64,000 nt of DNA, taken from Prevotella sp. MA2016 (GTDB lineage Bacteria; Bacteroidota; Bacteroidia; Bacteroidales; Bacteroidaceae). Position numbers and translations under genes: made by a program. The notes under the pieces were generated by a model. It saw only the letters and a list, made by a program, of their open reading frames with translations, was not told the origin of the DNA and did no database searches. The stretch lies in contig NZ_KK211036.1 of NCBI RefSeq assembly GCF_000619825.1, forward strand, positions 491,787-555,786. The letters are read 5' to 3'. Shown piece after piece: positions 15,632 through 24,216 of this stretch (position 1 is its first letter; each line of letters starts with the position of its first letter).

Positions 15632-16942
15632 TTATTTCTTCTGGGGATTGAAAACCAAAGCGAACGAGATACCTACTACCAATGCAAAGGCGGCAAAGAT
15701 GAACCAGCAAGTAGTCCAGTTGCCCTGCAGGAATCCGTTCTCCCAATAGCAGTAGTTGTTCACAATCTCACCAGCAGCCAGTGTGCCTACAGTAGCACCC
15801 ACAACATTGGTCATCATCATAAACAAGCCCTGGGCCGAAGCCTTGATGCTGGGCTCGCACTCCTGATCGACAAAGATACCACCCGACACATTGAAGAAGT
15901 CGAAGGCCACTCCATATACGATACAAGAGAGGATGAACATAATCACACCAGGCATGGCGGGATTACCCACACCAAAGAATCCGAAACGGAACACCCAGGC
16001 AAACATCGACATGAGCATCACAATCTTGATGCCATAACGCTTCAGGAAGAATGGTATCATGAGGATGCACAGGGCCTCGCTAATCTGTGAGATGCTGGTG
16101 AGCAGTGTGGCGTTGTTGGCAGCAAACGAGCTGGCAACGGCTGCATCGGCACTACCCTTGAAGCTGGTGATGAACGGACCAGCATAACCATTGGTTACCT
16201 GCAGGCACATACCCAGCAGGGCTGAGAAGATAAAGAACAGCGCCATCTGACGCTTCTTAAACAGCTTGAACGCGTTCAAACCGAGGGTCTCCATCAGCGA
16301 AACCTTCTCTTTGGTCACTACCTTACACTGAGGCAATGTGAAGCAATAGAAGCAGAGCACAATGCTGAGAATGCCAGATACAAAGAACTGCATGTAGGTG
16401 TACTGGAACTTATGGGCATTCTCGGCCAGCGTCATCGAGAAACTGCCATCCTGCCATACGGCGCAGTTGACAAACCACATGGTGACGATGAAACCTACGG
16501 TACCCAGTACGCGGATAGGTGGGAAATCCTTCACGGTATCCAGTCCGTTGTTCTTCAGAATGGTGAAAGCGGCTGTATTCGACAGCGCGATGGTAGGCAT
16601 AAAGAATGCCACACTCAGCGTGTAAAGCGTGATGAACAGCGACTTATCAGCCAGCTCATTGCCAAAGCCTGCCTGGTAGCCCAGCCACCAGCAGCCCAGC
16701 ATGAAACCACCTGCTAGCAGGTGGCACCAACCCAGCAAACGCTGTGGCTGAACATATTTATCGGCGATGATACCCATCAGTGTGGGCATAAAGATACTAA
16801 CGATGCCCTGAATGGCATAAAACCAGGAAATCTTGTCACCCAGTCCGGCCACTCCAAGGTAGTTTCCCATACATGTAAGATAAGCTCCCCATACAGCGAA
16901 CTCAAGGAAGTTCATCAATGACAAACGGAATTTGAGATTCAT
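15632..16942 (-). CDS. Nucleoside:H+ symporter, NupG/XapB-like MFS transporter
   Basis: A 436-residue inner-membrane protein with about 12 hydrophobic segments. Its N-terminus (LKFRLSLMNFLEFAVWGAYLTCMGNYL) and the following IFMPTLMGIIADKYVQPQRLLG segment match the NupG/XapB nucleoside permease family of the major facilitator superfamily, which imports nucleosides with protons. The FNVSGGIFVDQECEPSIKASAQGLFMMMTNVVGA stretch in the second half is also family-like. It lies 24 bp upstream of rsmE and 5 bp after the DUF4296 gene, so it is co-transcribed with them. Confidence 0.88.
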   Translation of the reverse strand: MNLKFRLSLMNFLEFAVWGAYLTCMGNYLGVAGLGDKISWFYAIQGIVSIFMPTLMGIIADKYVQPQRLLGWCHLLAGGFMLGCWWLGYQAGFGNELADKSLFITLYTLSVAFFMPTIALSNTAAFTILKNNGLDTVKDFPPIRVLGTVGFIVTMWFVNCAVWQDGSFSMTLAENAHKFQYTYMQFFVSGILSIVLCFYCFTLPQCKVVTKEKVSLMETLGLNAFKLFKKRQMALFFIFSALLGMCLQVTNGYAGPFITSFKGSADAAVASSFAANNATLLTSISQISEALCILMIPFFLKRYGIKIVMLMSMFAWVFRFGFFGVGNPAMPGVIMFILSCIVYGVAFDFFNVSGGIFVDQECEPSIKASAQGLFMMMTNVVGATVGTLAAGEIVNNYCYWENGFLQGNWTTCWFIFAAFALVVGISFALVFNPQKK

Positions 16943-16947
16943 AATTA

Positions 16948-17898
16948 TTACTTAGAATTTGGTTTTACATTCTTGTTTTCCAAGCGACGCATCTGCTGTA
17001 TCTCACCTATCGTCAGGGGTCTGTTGCCCATCTGGCGCATCGGCTTGCGCAGCGTGTCGAACTGTGCTGGTTCGTCTTTCGGCGAAGCCATCGTTTCGGC
17101 TGGCTGGTGGAGCTCAGCTGGCGTATCAGAAAGCTTGTTGCGGAAGCGGATCAGCTGGATATCGTTCATAAACAGCAAACAGAGATTGCTGGAATTATCA
17201 TTATTGGGGCGCATGCCACACATCATAAAGCCCTTGATCTCTTTCACGCGCTCCTTGCAATAAGGTACGCGCAGCGTGGTGGGGCCAGATATAGATATGG
17301 TGGAGTACTGCTTCACAGTACTGTCGTTCTCATAGGTAATAGCCAGATAGATGGAAGCCTGACGATTGCCCTGCTGCATGAGCCAAGTACTGTTCAGACT
17401 CATCATGAAACTGTCGCCAGCACGATAAGAGGTGTCGGCCTTCTGACTGAACTGATAGAGATGATAAGGGCGATCGTTGATGAGCATGAGCGCGCGATTG
17501 CCCTTCCACACATCGGTAGTATCGCCACTCAGCGAGTTGGCAGTGATACGCACATCATTGGTTGCTGCGCCATACTTCTCGGCTTCAGTATCCAGGCGCT
17601 CCTGCACATGCTTGTAGATCTCCTGGAAACGGTCGGCACGGGTGTAATAATACACCAGCGAGGAATCGAACTGAGCCTGGGTGAGTCCGTGCTTCTTGAG
17701 CACCAACTCAAAGGTAAGCTCACGATTATAATCCTGATTACCATCCTGCTGCGAGGCAATGCCCTGAGCCAGATGATAATCGTATATCAAGTCTTCCATA
17801 TCGTCAGGCTGAATATACTCTGGTGGTACAAATGGTTTACAGCTAGACAGCAGTGCTATCGCTGCAACCAGCATGACATGTTTGACTTTACTCTTCAA
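16948..17898 (-). CDS. DUF4296 lipoprotein
   Basis: A 316-residue lipoprotein with lipobox LSSC near residue 20 and a DUF4296 domain just after it (DDMEDLIYDYHLAQGIA, then HGLTQAQFDSSLVYYYTRADRFQEIYKHVQERL, residues ~35-110). The second half is an unrecognised beta-rich region; the C-terminus is charged. DUF4296 genes are commonly found beside lspA in Bacteroidetes, as here. The start is TTG at 17898, overlapping the lspA end; the first internal ATG (17874) would strip the basic n-region MKSKVKH from the signal peptide. Confidence 0.8.
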   Translation of the reverse strand: MKSKVKHVMLVAAIALLSSCKPFVPPEYIQPDDMEDLIYDYHLAQGIASQQDGNQDYNRELTFELVLKKHGLTQAQFDSSLVYYYTRADRFQEIYKHVQERLDTEAEKYGAATNDVRITANSLSGDTTDVWKGNRALMLINDRPYHLYQFSQKADTSYRAGDSFMMSLNSTWLMQQGNRQASIYLAITYENDSTVKQYSTISISGPTTLRVPYCKERVKEIKGFMMCGMRPNNDNSSNLCLLFMNDIQLIRFRNKLSDTPAELHQPAETMASPKDEPAQFDTLRKPMRQMGNRPLTIGEIQQMRRLENKNVKPNSK

Positions 17899-18517
17899 TT
17901 TTATTCGTATCTTTCTTTAGTGAAATCTTACTTATCTCTTCACGATAGAACAGCAACAGCAGCACTACGCCTACACTGATGCTGGCATCGGCAAAATTAA
18001 ATACCGGACTAAAAAACACAAAGTGTTTTCCGCCAACAAACGGCATCCACATGGGCCACTCGGTCTCAATCAGTGGAAAGTAGAACATATCCACCACCTT
18101 GCCCATCAAGAAGGGGGCATAGCCTGTGCCGAAGTCAACGAAATATGACAGATAGAAGGGCGACGACTCGTTGAAGATAAGACCATAGAACATGCAGTCG
18201 ATCAGATTGCCTGCAGCGCCGGCCAATATCATCGAGAGGCACAAGATATAGCCTGTACGGGCATTTTGACGAACCTGCTGAGAGATGTAATAGCCCAATA
18301 CACCTATGGCCACCATGCGAAACAGCGACAGCAATATCTTGCTGCCTATCTGCATGCCGAAGGCCATGCCCATATTCTCGATAAACGTGATGTAGAACCA
18401 GTCGGTAATATGAATACTTTCGTGGAGCGACATCGAGGTCTTCACCCAGATTTTTATTGCCTGGTCAATAAGGAGAATGGCGACTATGATTAATGTCGCC
18501 AATCTTCCTTTTGTCAT
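17888..18517 (-). CDS. lspA: Lipoprotein signal peptidase (signal peptidase II)
   Basis: Aspartic protease of the inner membrane that removes signal peptides from lipidated prolipoproteins. Four hydrophobic segments; catalytic aspartates lie in the conserved AGNLIDCMFYG and FNFADASISVG motifs, and the N-terminus has IDQAIKIWVK. It is longer than the E. coli enzyme because of a loop of about 35 residues (VDMFYFPLIETEWPMWMPFVGG...), a common feature in Bacteroidetes. The ATG at 18517 was chosen; a GTG at 18535 overlaps the dksA-like stop and is an alternative adding six residues. The neighbouring DUF4296 gene encodes one of its likely substrates. Confidence 0.95.
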   Translation of the reverse strand: MTKGRLATLIIVAILLIDQAIKIWVKTSMSLHESIHITDWFYITFIENMGMAFGMQIGSKILLSLFRMVAIGVLGYYISQQVRQNARTGYILCLSMILAGAAGNLIDCMFYGLIFNESSPFYLSYFVDFGTGYAPFLMGKVVDMFYFPLIETEWPMWMPFVGGKHFVFFSPVFNFADASISVGVVLLLLFYREEISKISLKKDTNKIEE

Positions 18518-18531
18518 GAATGGTGCGTGAG

Positions 18532-18912
18532 TCACTTCTTCTGATTAAGCTTAGACTCAACACTCAACGTGGCGTGGGGAACAGCACGCAAACGCTCCTT
18601 AGGTATCAGCTTACCGGTGATACGGTCGATACCATAGGTCTTGTTCTCAATACGAACCAGCGCAGCCTTCAGTCCCTGAATGAACTTCTGCTGGCGGGCA
18701 GCCATCGAAATCAGCTCTTCCTTTGACTGAGTGGCACTACCCTCCTCCAATGCCTTGTAGGTGGGTGATGTGTCGTCAACGTCATTGCTATCCTCGTTGG
18801 TCAGTACACGCATCATCTGCTCGTAATCACGCTTGGCCAAAGCCATCTTGTCATTGATAATCTGACGGAACTCCTCGAGCTCTTCATCAGTATAGCGAGT
18901 CTTCTCTGCCAT
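18532..18912 (-). CDS. TraR/DksA-family protein without zinc-binding cysteines
   Basis: A 126-residue member of the DksA/TraR family, which acts on RNA polymerase through its secondary channel. An N-terminal helical region (residues ~8-90) is followed by the C-terminal zinc-finger-like block YGIDRITGKLIPKERLRAVPHATLSVE. In canonical DksA this block carries four cysteines (YGICxxCG...C..C); here none is left, so zinc binding is not expected. The helical-hairpin tip motif DxxDxA is not obvious; the corresponding stretch reads DSNDVDDTSP. Cysteine-poor forms are known in Bacteroidetes. Sits between ileS (28 bp) and lspA in one transcription unit. Confidence 0.87.
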   Translation of the reverse strand: MAEKTRYTDEELEEFRQIINDKMALAKRDYEQMMRVLTNEDSNDVDDTSPTYKALEEGSATQSKEELISMAARQQKFIQGLKAALVRIENKTYGIDRITGKLIPKERLRAVPHATLSVESKLNQKK

Positions 18913-18940
18913 AATACTTAAATGCTTAGTTATTGATTAT

Positions 18941-21900
18941 TTAATTCTTTGTTACGGTTATATTCAACTTAAAGTCATCGAACTCAACCTCCTGGCCATC
19001 ATTAGGTTGCAGTTTCAGGTCGTCGGCCAGTACCTGGGTCTTGATGTAGTCGGCAAAGCTGCTTACAGCCTTCTCTACCTCAGCATTAGGCGCCAGGGTA
19101 ACGTTGATACGGTCGGTAATCTCAAAGCCGCTCTCCTTACGAATATTCTGGATGCGGTTGATGAGTTCACGAGCCATACCCTCGTTCTTCAGTTCTTCGG
19201 TTAGTTCTACTTCGAGTGCTACAGTGAGGTTGCCCTCGTTGGCTACCAGCCAGCCTGGGATATCCTCGCTGATGATCTCAACATCGGCGGCCTCGACAGT
19301 GATGTCCTGACCATCCACATTGATACCAATAGTGCCCTGCTTCTCGAGCTCGGCTATCTGATCCTGGGTCAGAGCGTCCATAGCGGCAGCCACACTCTTC
19401 ATGAGCTTACCGAACTTCTTACCCATGGTACGGAAGTTACACTTCACCTTCTTGACCAATACGCCTGAACCCTCGACGAAGCGAAGTTCCTTCACGTTAA
19501 CCTCGTTCATAATCAAGTCCTTCACAGCCTCGATGTGATTCTTCTGAGTCTCATCTACAGCAGGAATCATGATGGCCTGCAGTGGCTGGCGCACCTTGAT
19601 GTTGACCTTGCGGCGCAGAGCCAGAACCATAGAGGTGATCTTCTGTGCCATCAGCATGCGTGCCTCGAGATCCTTATCAATCTGAGCCTCGTCGGCCACA
19701 GGGAACTTATCCAGGTGTACTGAATCGAGCTCACCACCCAGATCCTTATACAGCTGGTCGGCATAGAATGGGGCGAATGGTGCCAACAGCTTAGCTACTG
19801 TCATCAAGCAGGTATAGAGTGTCTGATAAGCCGAGAGCTTATCCTCGCTCATCTCCTTACCCCAGAAACGTTTGCGGTTCAAACGAACAAACCAGTTACT
19901 CAGGTCGTCGTTGACGAAGGCGTCAATCAGTCGGCCAGCGCGTGTTGGGTCGTAACCATCCAGCTCTGCCTCTACACCCTTGATGAGGGTATTCAGGCAA
20001 GAGAGAATCCAGCGGTCGATCTCAGGACGCTTCTCGAAAGCTACCTGTGCTGCTGCGGGGTCGAAACCATCCACATTAGCGTAGAGAGCGAAGAAGCTAT
20101 AGGTGTTGTAAAGTGTTCCGAAGAACTTACGGCGCACCTCATCCACACCCTCTGGGTCGAACTTCAGGTTGTCCCAAGGCTCTGAGTTGGTCATCATATA
20201 CAAACGTACGGCATCTGAGCCATACTTGTCGATCATATCAAATGGGTTAACCACGTTACCAACGTGCTTCGACATCTTGTTGCCCTTAGCATCGAGCACC
20301 AGACCTGAAGAAATCACATTCTTGAAGGCTACTGAGTCGAATATCATGGTAGCGATGGCATGCAAGGTGAAGAACCAACCACGTGTCTGGTCAACACCCT
20401 CGTTGATGAAGTCGCATGGGAAGGCGATACCCTTATCAATCAGGTCCTTATTCTCGAATGGATAGTGGATCTGAGCGTAAGGCATAGAACCAGAATCGAA
20501 CCAAACGTCGATCAGGTCGGTCTCGCGCTTCATAGGCTTACCGCTCTCTGATACCAATACGATATTGTCAACGTATGGACGGTGCAGGTCGATCTTATCG
20601 TAGTTCTCCTTCGACATATCACCTGGTACGAAACCATTGTCCTTCAATGGGTTGCTCTGCATAAAGCCAGCCTTTACAGCCTTCTCGATTTCGTTGTAGA
20701 GCTCCTCTACCGAACCGATGCAAATCTCCTTGCCATCCTCATCACGCCAGATAGGCAGTGGTGTGCCCCAGAAGCGTGAACGCGACAGGTTCCAGTCGTT
20801 CAGATTCTCCAGCCAGTTGCCGAAGCGACCTGTACCTGTGCTCTCAGGCTGCCAGTTGATGGTCTTGTTCAGTTCGAACATACGATCCTTCTTGGCAGTA
20901 GAGCGGATGAACCAAGAGTCGAGAGGATAGTAGAGCACAGGCTTGTCGGTACGCCAGCAGTGAGGATAGTTGTGCACGTGCTTCTCAATCTTGAGTGCTG
21001 TGCCCTCCTGCTTCATCTCCATACAGATAACGATGTTCAGGTCCTCAGCCTTAGCAGCAGCCTGCTCGTCGTACTTACCATCCTTGTTGAACTCAGGTGC
21101 GTAGGCATTCTTTACATAATCACCAGCGTGGTGACCGTAGGCCTTCACATCTACGCACTGAACTACGAAGTTATTGTCAAGCTCGTCCAGCACATAGTAC
21201 TTACCCTGCAGGTCGACCATAGGACGAGTTTCACCTTTCTTATTAATAAGGAACAAGCTTGGGATGCAGGCATCCTTAGCTACCTTGGCGTCGTCGGCAC
21301 CAAAGGTTGGAGCGATATGCACGATACCAGCACCATCCTCAGTAGTAACGTAGTCGCCAGGGATCACGCGGAAAGCTTCGCTCTCCATCTCTACAAACTG
21401 ATCCTTGCCATTCTCGCCGGCAAACACCTTCTCTGGGTGTGCGGCAGCGTATGCCTTCACGTAGTCGGCAGCATTCTGGTCGAGCTTAGCTGATGGCTTC
21501 ACCCAAGGCATGAGCTGCTGATACTTCATACCAACAAGCTCCTCGCCAGTATAACGGTCAACAATACGGTAAGGAACGAACTTCTCGCCCTTGTTGTACT
21601 CAGGCATCTCCTCACCGTCGGTGATATTACCCTCTGGAGCCAGATAAGCATTCAGTCGGCTCTCGGCCAGAACGATGGTCATCTTCTCACCATTATAGGC
21701 ATTGTATGTCTGTACAGCCACGTAGGTAATCTTCGGACCTACGCAGAGCGCTGTGTTTGAAGGCAGTGTCCAAGGTGTGGTAGTCCAAGCCACGAAGTAA
21801 GCATCGCCCCACTTGGTCCACTCTTCCTTAGGATTGAGGGCCTTGAACAGCGCAGTAACGGTGGTATCCTTCACATCGCGATAGCAACCAGGCTGGTTCA

Positions 21901-22501
21901 ACTCGTGCGAGCTCAGACCAGTACCGGCACCTGGCGAATATGGCTGAATGGTGTAACCCTTGTAGAGCAAGCCCTTCTTATAGAACTGCTGCAGGAGCCA
22001 CCACAGTGTCTCGATATACTTGTTGTCGTAAGTGATATATGGGTTATCCAAATCAACGAAATAACCCATCTTCTCTGTGAGGTCGCGCCACTCCTGTGTG
22101 AACATCATCACATTCTCGCGGCACTTCTTATTGTAGTCCTCTGTAGAAATATATTTCTCTGATGCTTTGTTGTCGATATCGGCCTTGGTAATGCCAAGCT
22201 CCTTCTCAACACCCAACTCTACGGGCAGTCCGTGGGTATCCCAACCAGCCTTACGCTTCACCTGATAGCCCTTCATTGTCTTATAACGGTTGAAGGTATC
22301 CTTGATGGTACGAGCCAGCACGTGGTGAATACCAGGATGACCATTGGCAGAGGGAGGACCCTCAAAGAATACAAACTGTGGACATCCCTCACGCTCGTCG
22401 ACCGAACGCCAGAATACATTCTTCTCGCGCCACATCTCCAGGATATCATTGTTAACCTGGGTCAGATTCAAGCCGCTATGTTCTGCAAACTTCTTTGCCA
22501 T
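18941..22501 (-). CDS. ileS: Isoleucyl-tRNA synthetase
   Basis: A 1186-residue class I synthetase charging tRNA-Ile, with editing of misactivated valine. Seen: the HIGH-motif region as PSANGHPGIHHVLAR (residues ~50-64), where the usual first His position is Gly, a variant common to this IleRS subgroup; the connective CP1 editing domain; the KMSKS motif as NKMSKHVGNVVNPFD; and the anticodon-binding helical domain plus a C-terminal extension with a DUF5915-like segment. Length is typical for the eukaryote-like subgroup. It is the first gene of an eight-gene minus-strand run ending at 13042, and has its own promoter. Confidence 0.97.
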   Translation of the reverse strand: MAKKFAEHSGLNLTQVNNDILEMWREKNVFWRSVDEREGCPQFVFFEGPPSANGHPGIHHVLARTIKDTFNRYKTMKGYQVKRKAGWDTHGLPVELGVEKELGITKADIDNKASEKYISTEDYNKKCRENVMMFTQEWRDLTEKMGYFVDLDNPYITYDNKYIETLWWLLQQFYKKGLLYKGYTIQPYSPGAGTGLSSHELNQPGCYRDVKDTTVTALFKALNPKEEWTKWGDAYFVAWTTTPWTLPSNTALCVGPKITYVAVQTYNAYNGEKMTIVLAESRLNAYLAPEGNITDGEEMPEYNKGEKFVPYRIVDRYTGEELVGMKYQQLMPWVKPSAKLDQNAADYVKAYAAAHPEKVFAGENGKDQFVEMESEAFRVIPGDYVTTEDGAGIVHIAPTFGADDAKVAKDACIPSLFLINKKGETRPMVDLQGKYYVLDELDNNFVVQCVDVKAYGHHAGDYVKNAYAPEFNKDGKYDEQAAAKAEDLNIVICMEMKQEGTALKIEKHVHNYPHCWRTDKPVLYYPLDSWFIRSTAKKDRMFELNKTINWQPESTGTGRFGNWLENLNDWNLSRSRFWGTPLPIWRDEDGKEICIGSVEELYNEIEKAVKAGFMQSNPLKDNGFVPGDMSKENYDKIDLHRPYVDNIVLVSESGKPMKRETDLIDVWFDSGSMPYAQIHYPFENKDLIDKGIAFPCDFINEGVDQTRGWFFTLHAIATMIFDSVAFKNVISSGLVLDAKGNKMSKHVGNVVNPFDMIDKYGSDAVRLYMMTNSEPWDNLKFDPEGVDEVRRKFFGTLYNTYSFFALYANVDGFDPAAAQVAFEKRPEIDRWILSCLNTLIKGVEAELDGYDPTRAGRLIDAFVNDDLSNWFVRLNRKRFWGKEMSEDKLSAYQTLYTCLMTVAKLLAPFAPFYADQLYKDLGGELDSVHLDKFPVADEAQIDKDLEARMLMAQKITSMVLALRRKVNIKVRQPLQAIMIPAVDETQKNHIEAVKDLIMNEVNVKELRFVEGSGVLVKKVKCNFRTMGKKFGKLMKSVAAAMDALTQDQIAELEKQGTIGINVDGQDITVEAADVEIISEDIPGWLVANEGNLTVALEVELTEELKNEGMARELINRIQNIRKESGFEITDRINVTLAPNAEVEKAVSSFADYIKTQVLADDLKLQPNDGQEVEFDDFKLNITVTKN

Positions 22502-22549
22502 ATTCTAACTTTTTTAGCTTCTATTTTTTAACCTTTATTATTTAGCGTG

Positions 22550-22580
22550 CAAAGGTAGCAAATTTATCTGACCTGACAAA
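22550..22580 (-). promoter_or_regulatory. Promoter of ileS operon
   Basis: Minus-strand TTTG (22577-22580), 19 bp spacer, TACCTTTG (22550-22557), ending 48 bp before the ileS ATG. The leader was scanned for a T-box-like structure and none was recognised. Confidence 0.75.
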
Positions 22581-22650
22581 AGAAATAAATAATTTTAAGA
22601 TTTATAGCTTAAAAATTGCGCAAAAATTTCGTTTTTACAAATAATTTATG

Positions 22651-22658
22651 TATATTTG
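22651..22658 (+). promoter_or_regulatory. -7 box of the Dcu transporter gene
   Basis: TATATTTG, 48 bp before the ATG at 22707; the -33 box is poorly conserved. Confidence 0.45.
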
Positions 22659-22706
22659 CCCACATAAATCCAATAATTATAACTTAAAACAATTGAATAT
22701 AAACGT

Positions 22707-24155
22707 ATGATAACAATCTCAATGATTCTGCAGCTTTGCATCGTACTGGGTGCACTGTGGGTTGGCTCTCGCTATGGTAGTTTGGCGCTAGGTGCCATAT
22801 CGGGAATCGGCTTGGCTATTCTAGTTTTCGGATTCGGATTAAAACCTGGCACACCTCCAACCGACGTTATTTATATCATCATTGCAGCCGTTACCTGTGC
22901 TGGAATCATGCAGGCTTCGGGCGGTATGGACTGGCTCATACAGATAGCCGAAAAACTGCTGCGCAAGCACCCCGACCACATCACATTTTTTGCACCTCTG
23001 TGCACATTCTTCCTGACGGTGCTGGTTGGTACGGGTCACGTGGTATATACACTGATGCCCATCATCTGCGACATTGCACTGAAGAAAGGTATCCGTCCGG
23101 AGCGCCCTTGCGGTGTGGCTTCGATAGCTTCGCAGGTGGGTATCACCTGTTCACCAATTGCCGCTGCTGTGGTGGCTTTCGTTACGATTTCGAATGCCAA
23201 TCATTTCGACATCACGATCCCACGCGTACTCATGATTTCCATACCGGCCTGTCTCTGCGGACTGATGGCTGCAGCTGCTGCATCGTATCATCGCGGACTC
23301 GACCTTGACAAGGATCCTGCTTTCCTGAAGAAGATTGCCGACCCCGCTCAGCGCGAATATATCTACGGATCTAATGCTACCACGCTCAATAAGGAAATCC
23401 CACAGTCGGCCAAGAATGCGGTATTCATCTTCTTGGGCGCCTTGGTTGTCATCGTGATGTTTGCTGCCCTACCCGAGTTGTTGCCATCATATCCAACGAT
23501 CAAAGCTGTTAAGGGTGCTGGCGACCTGACACTGGTGAGCGGCGTCACCATTTCAGCTTCGGCGCTGGCAAAGGCTGGCGTTGTGGCTGAAGGATTTACT
23601 GAGCATGGAATGGTTGACCTGAAGATGAACCTGGTGATCCAGATTGTCATGATTTCTGCTGCTGCACTCATGATCATCTTCTGCAAAGCGCTACCTAAGA
23701 AGGCTGTGTCAGGACCGGTTTGGCAGTCGGGCATGGTGGCCGTTGTAGCCATCTATGGCATTGCCTGGCTGGCCGACACTTACTTCTCAAACTATATGAA
23801 TGAGATGCAGGGCATGCTGACTAATATCGTCAAAGAATATCCATGGAGTATCGCCATCGTATTTTTCATGGTGTCGGTGCTTATCAACTCGCAGGGCGCA
23901 GTGGTTGTGGCGATGCTGCCACTGGCCTATAAACTGGGCATCCCTGGTCCTGTGCTGTTGGGCGTACTGCCAGCGGTTTACGGCTACTTCTTCATCCCCA
24001 ACTACCCCAGCGATATTGCAACTGTCAACTTCGACCGTTCAGGCACAACGGTGATTGGAAAATACCTGCTGAACCACTCGTTCATGATGCCTGGTCTCAT
24101 CAGTGTAATCACCTCTACAATAGTAGCTTATATACTTTCGATGATATTCTACTAA
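22707..24155 (+). CDS. Anaerobic C4-dicarboxylate transporter, DcuA/DcuB family
   Basis: A 482-residue inner-membrane protein with about 11-12 hydrophobic segments. Family motifs: the SRYGSLALGAISGIGLAILVFGFGLKPGTPPTDV stretch near residues 21-54, FLTVLVGTGHVVYTLMPIICDIALKKGIRPERP and SQVGITCSPIAAAVV, plus FFIPNYPSDIATVNFDRSGTT near the C-terminus. Dcu carriers exchange fumarate or aspartate for succinate during fumarate respiration, which fits a succinate-producing anaerobe. It is a single-gene unit with its own terminator. DcuA and DcuB types cannot be separated with confidence by eye. Confidence 0.92.
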   Translation: MITISMILQLCIVLGALWVGSRYGSLALGAISGIGLAILVFGFGLKPGTPPTDVIYIIIAAVTCAGIMQASGGMDWLIQIAEKLLRKHPDHITFFAPLCTFFLTVLVGTGHVVYTLMPIICDIALKKGIRPERPCGVASIASQVGITCSPIAAAVVAFVTISNANHFDITIPRVLMISIPACLCGLMAAAAASYHRGLDLDKDPAFLKKIADPAQREYIYGSNATTLNKEIPQSAKNAVFIFLGALVVIVMFAALPELLPSYPTIKAVKGAGDLTLVSGVTISASALAKAGVVAEGFTEHGMVDLKMNLVIQIVMISAAALMIIFCKALPKKAVSGPVWQSGMVAVVAIYGIAWLADTYFSNYMNEMQGMLTNIVKEYPWSIAIVFFMVSVLINSQGAVVVAMLPLAYKLGIPGPVLLGVLPAVYGYFFIPNYPSDIATVNFDRSGTTVIGKYLLNHSFMMPGLISVITSTIVAYILSMIFY

Positions 24156-24160
24156 AACAT

Positions 24161-24202
24161 AAAAAAGCCCCGCCAAGTTGTGAAGCTTGGCGGGGTATTT
24201 TT
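24161..24202. terminator. Bidirectional terminator between Dcu and phosphomutase genes
   Basis: CCCCGCCAAG (24168-24177) pairs with CTTGGCGGGG (24186-24195); A-run on the left and T-run on the right serve both convergent genes. Confidence 0.92.
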
Positions 24203-24216
24203 ATGCTGTAATCTGA

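Noticed and set aside
22502..22706. T-box or other riboswitch upstream of ileS
   Set aside because: The predicted leader is under 50 nt and shows no T-box motif; the DNA is only A+T rich promoter sequence.
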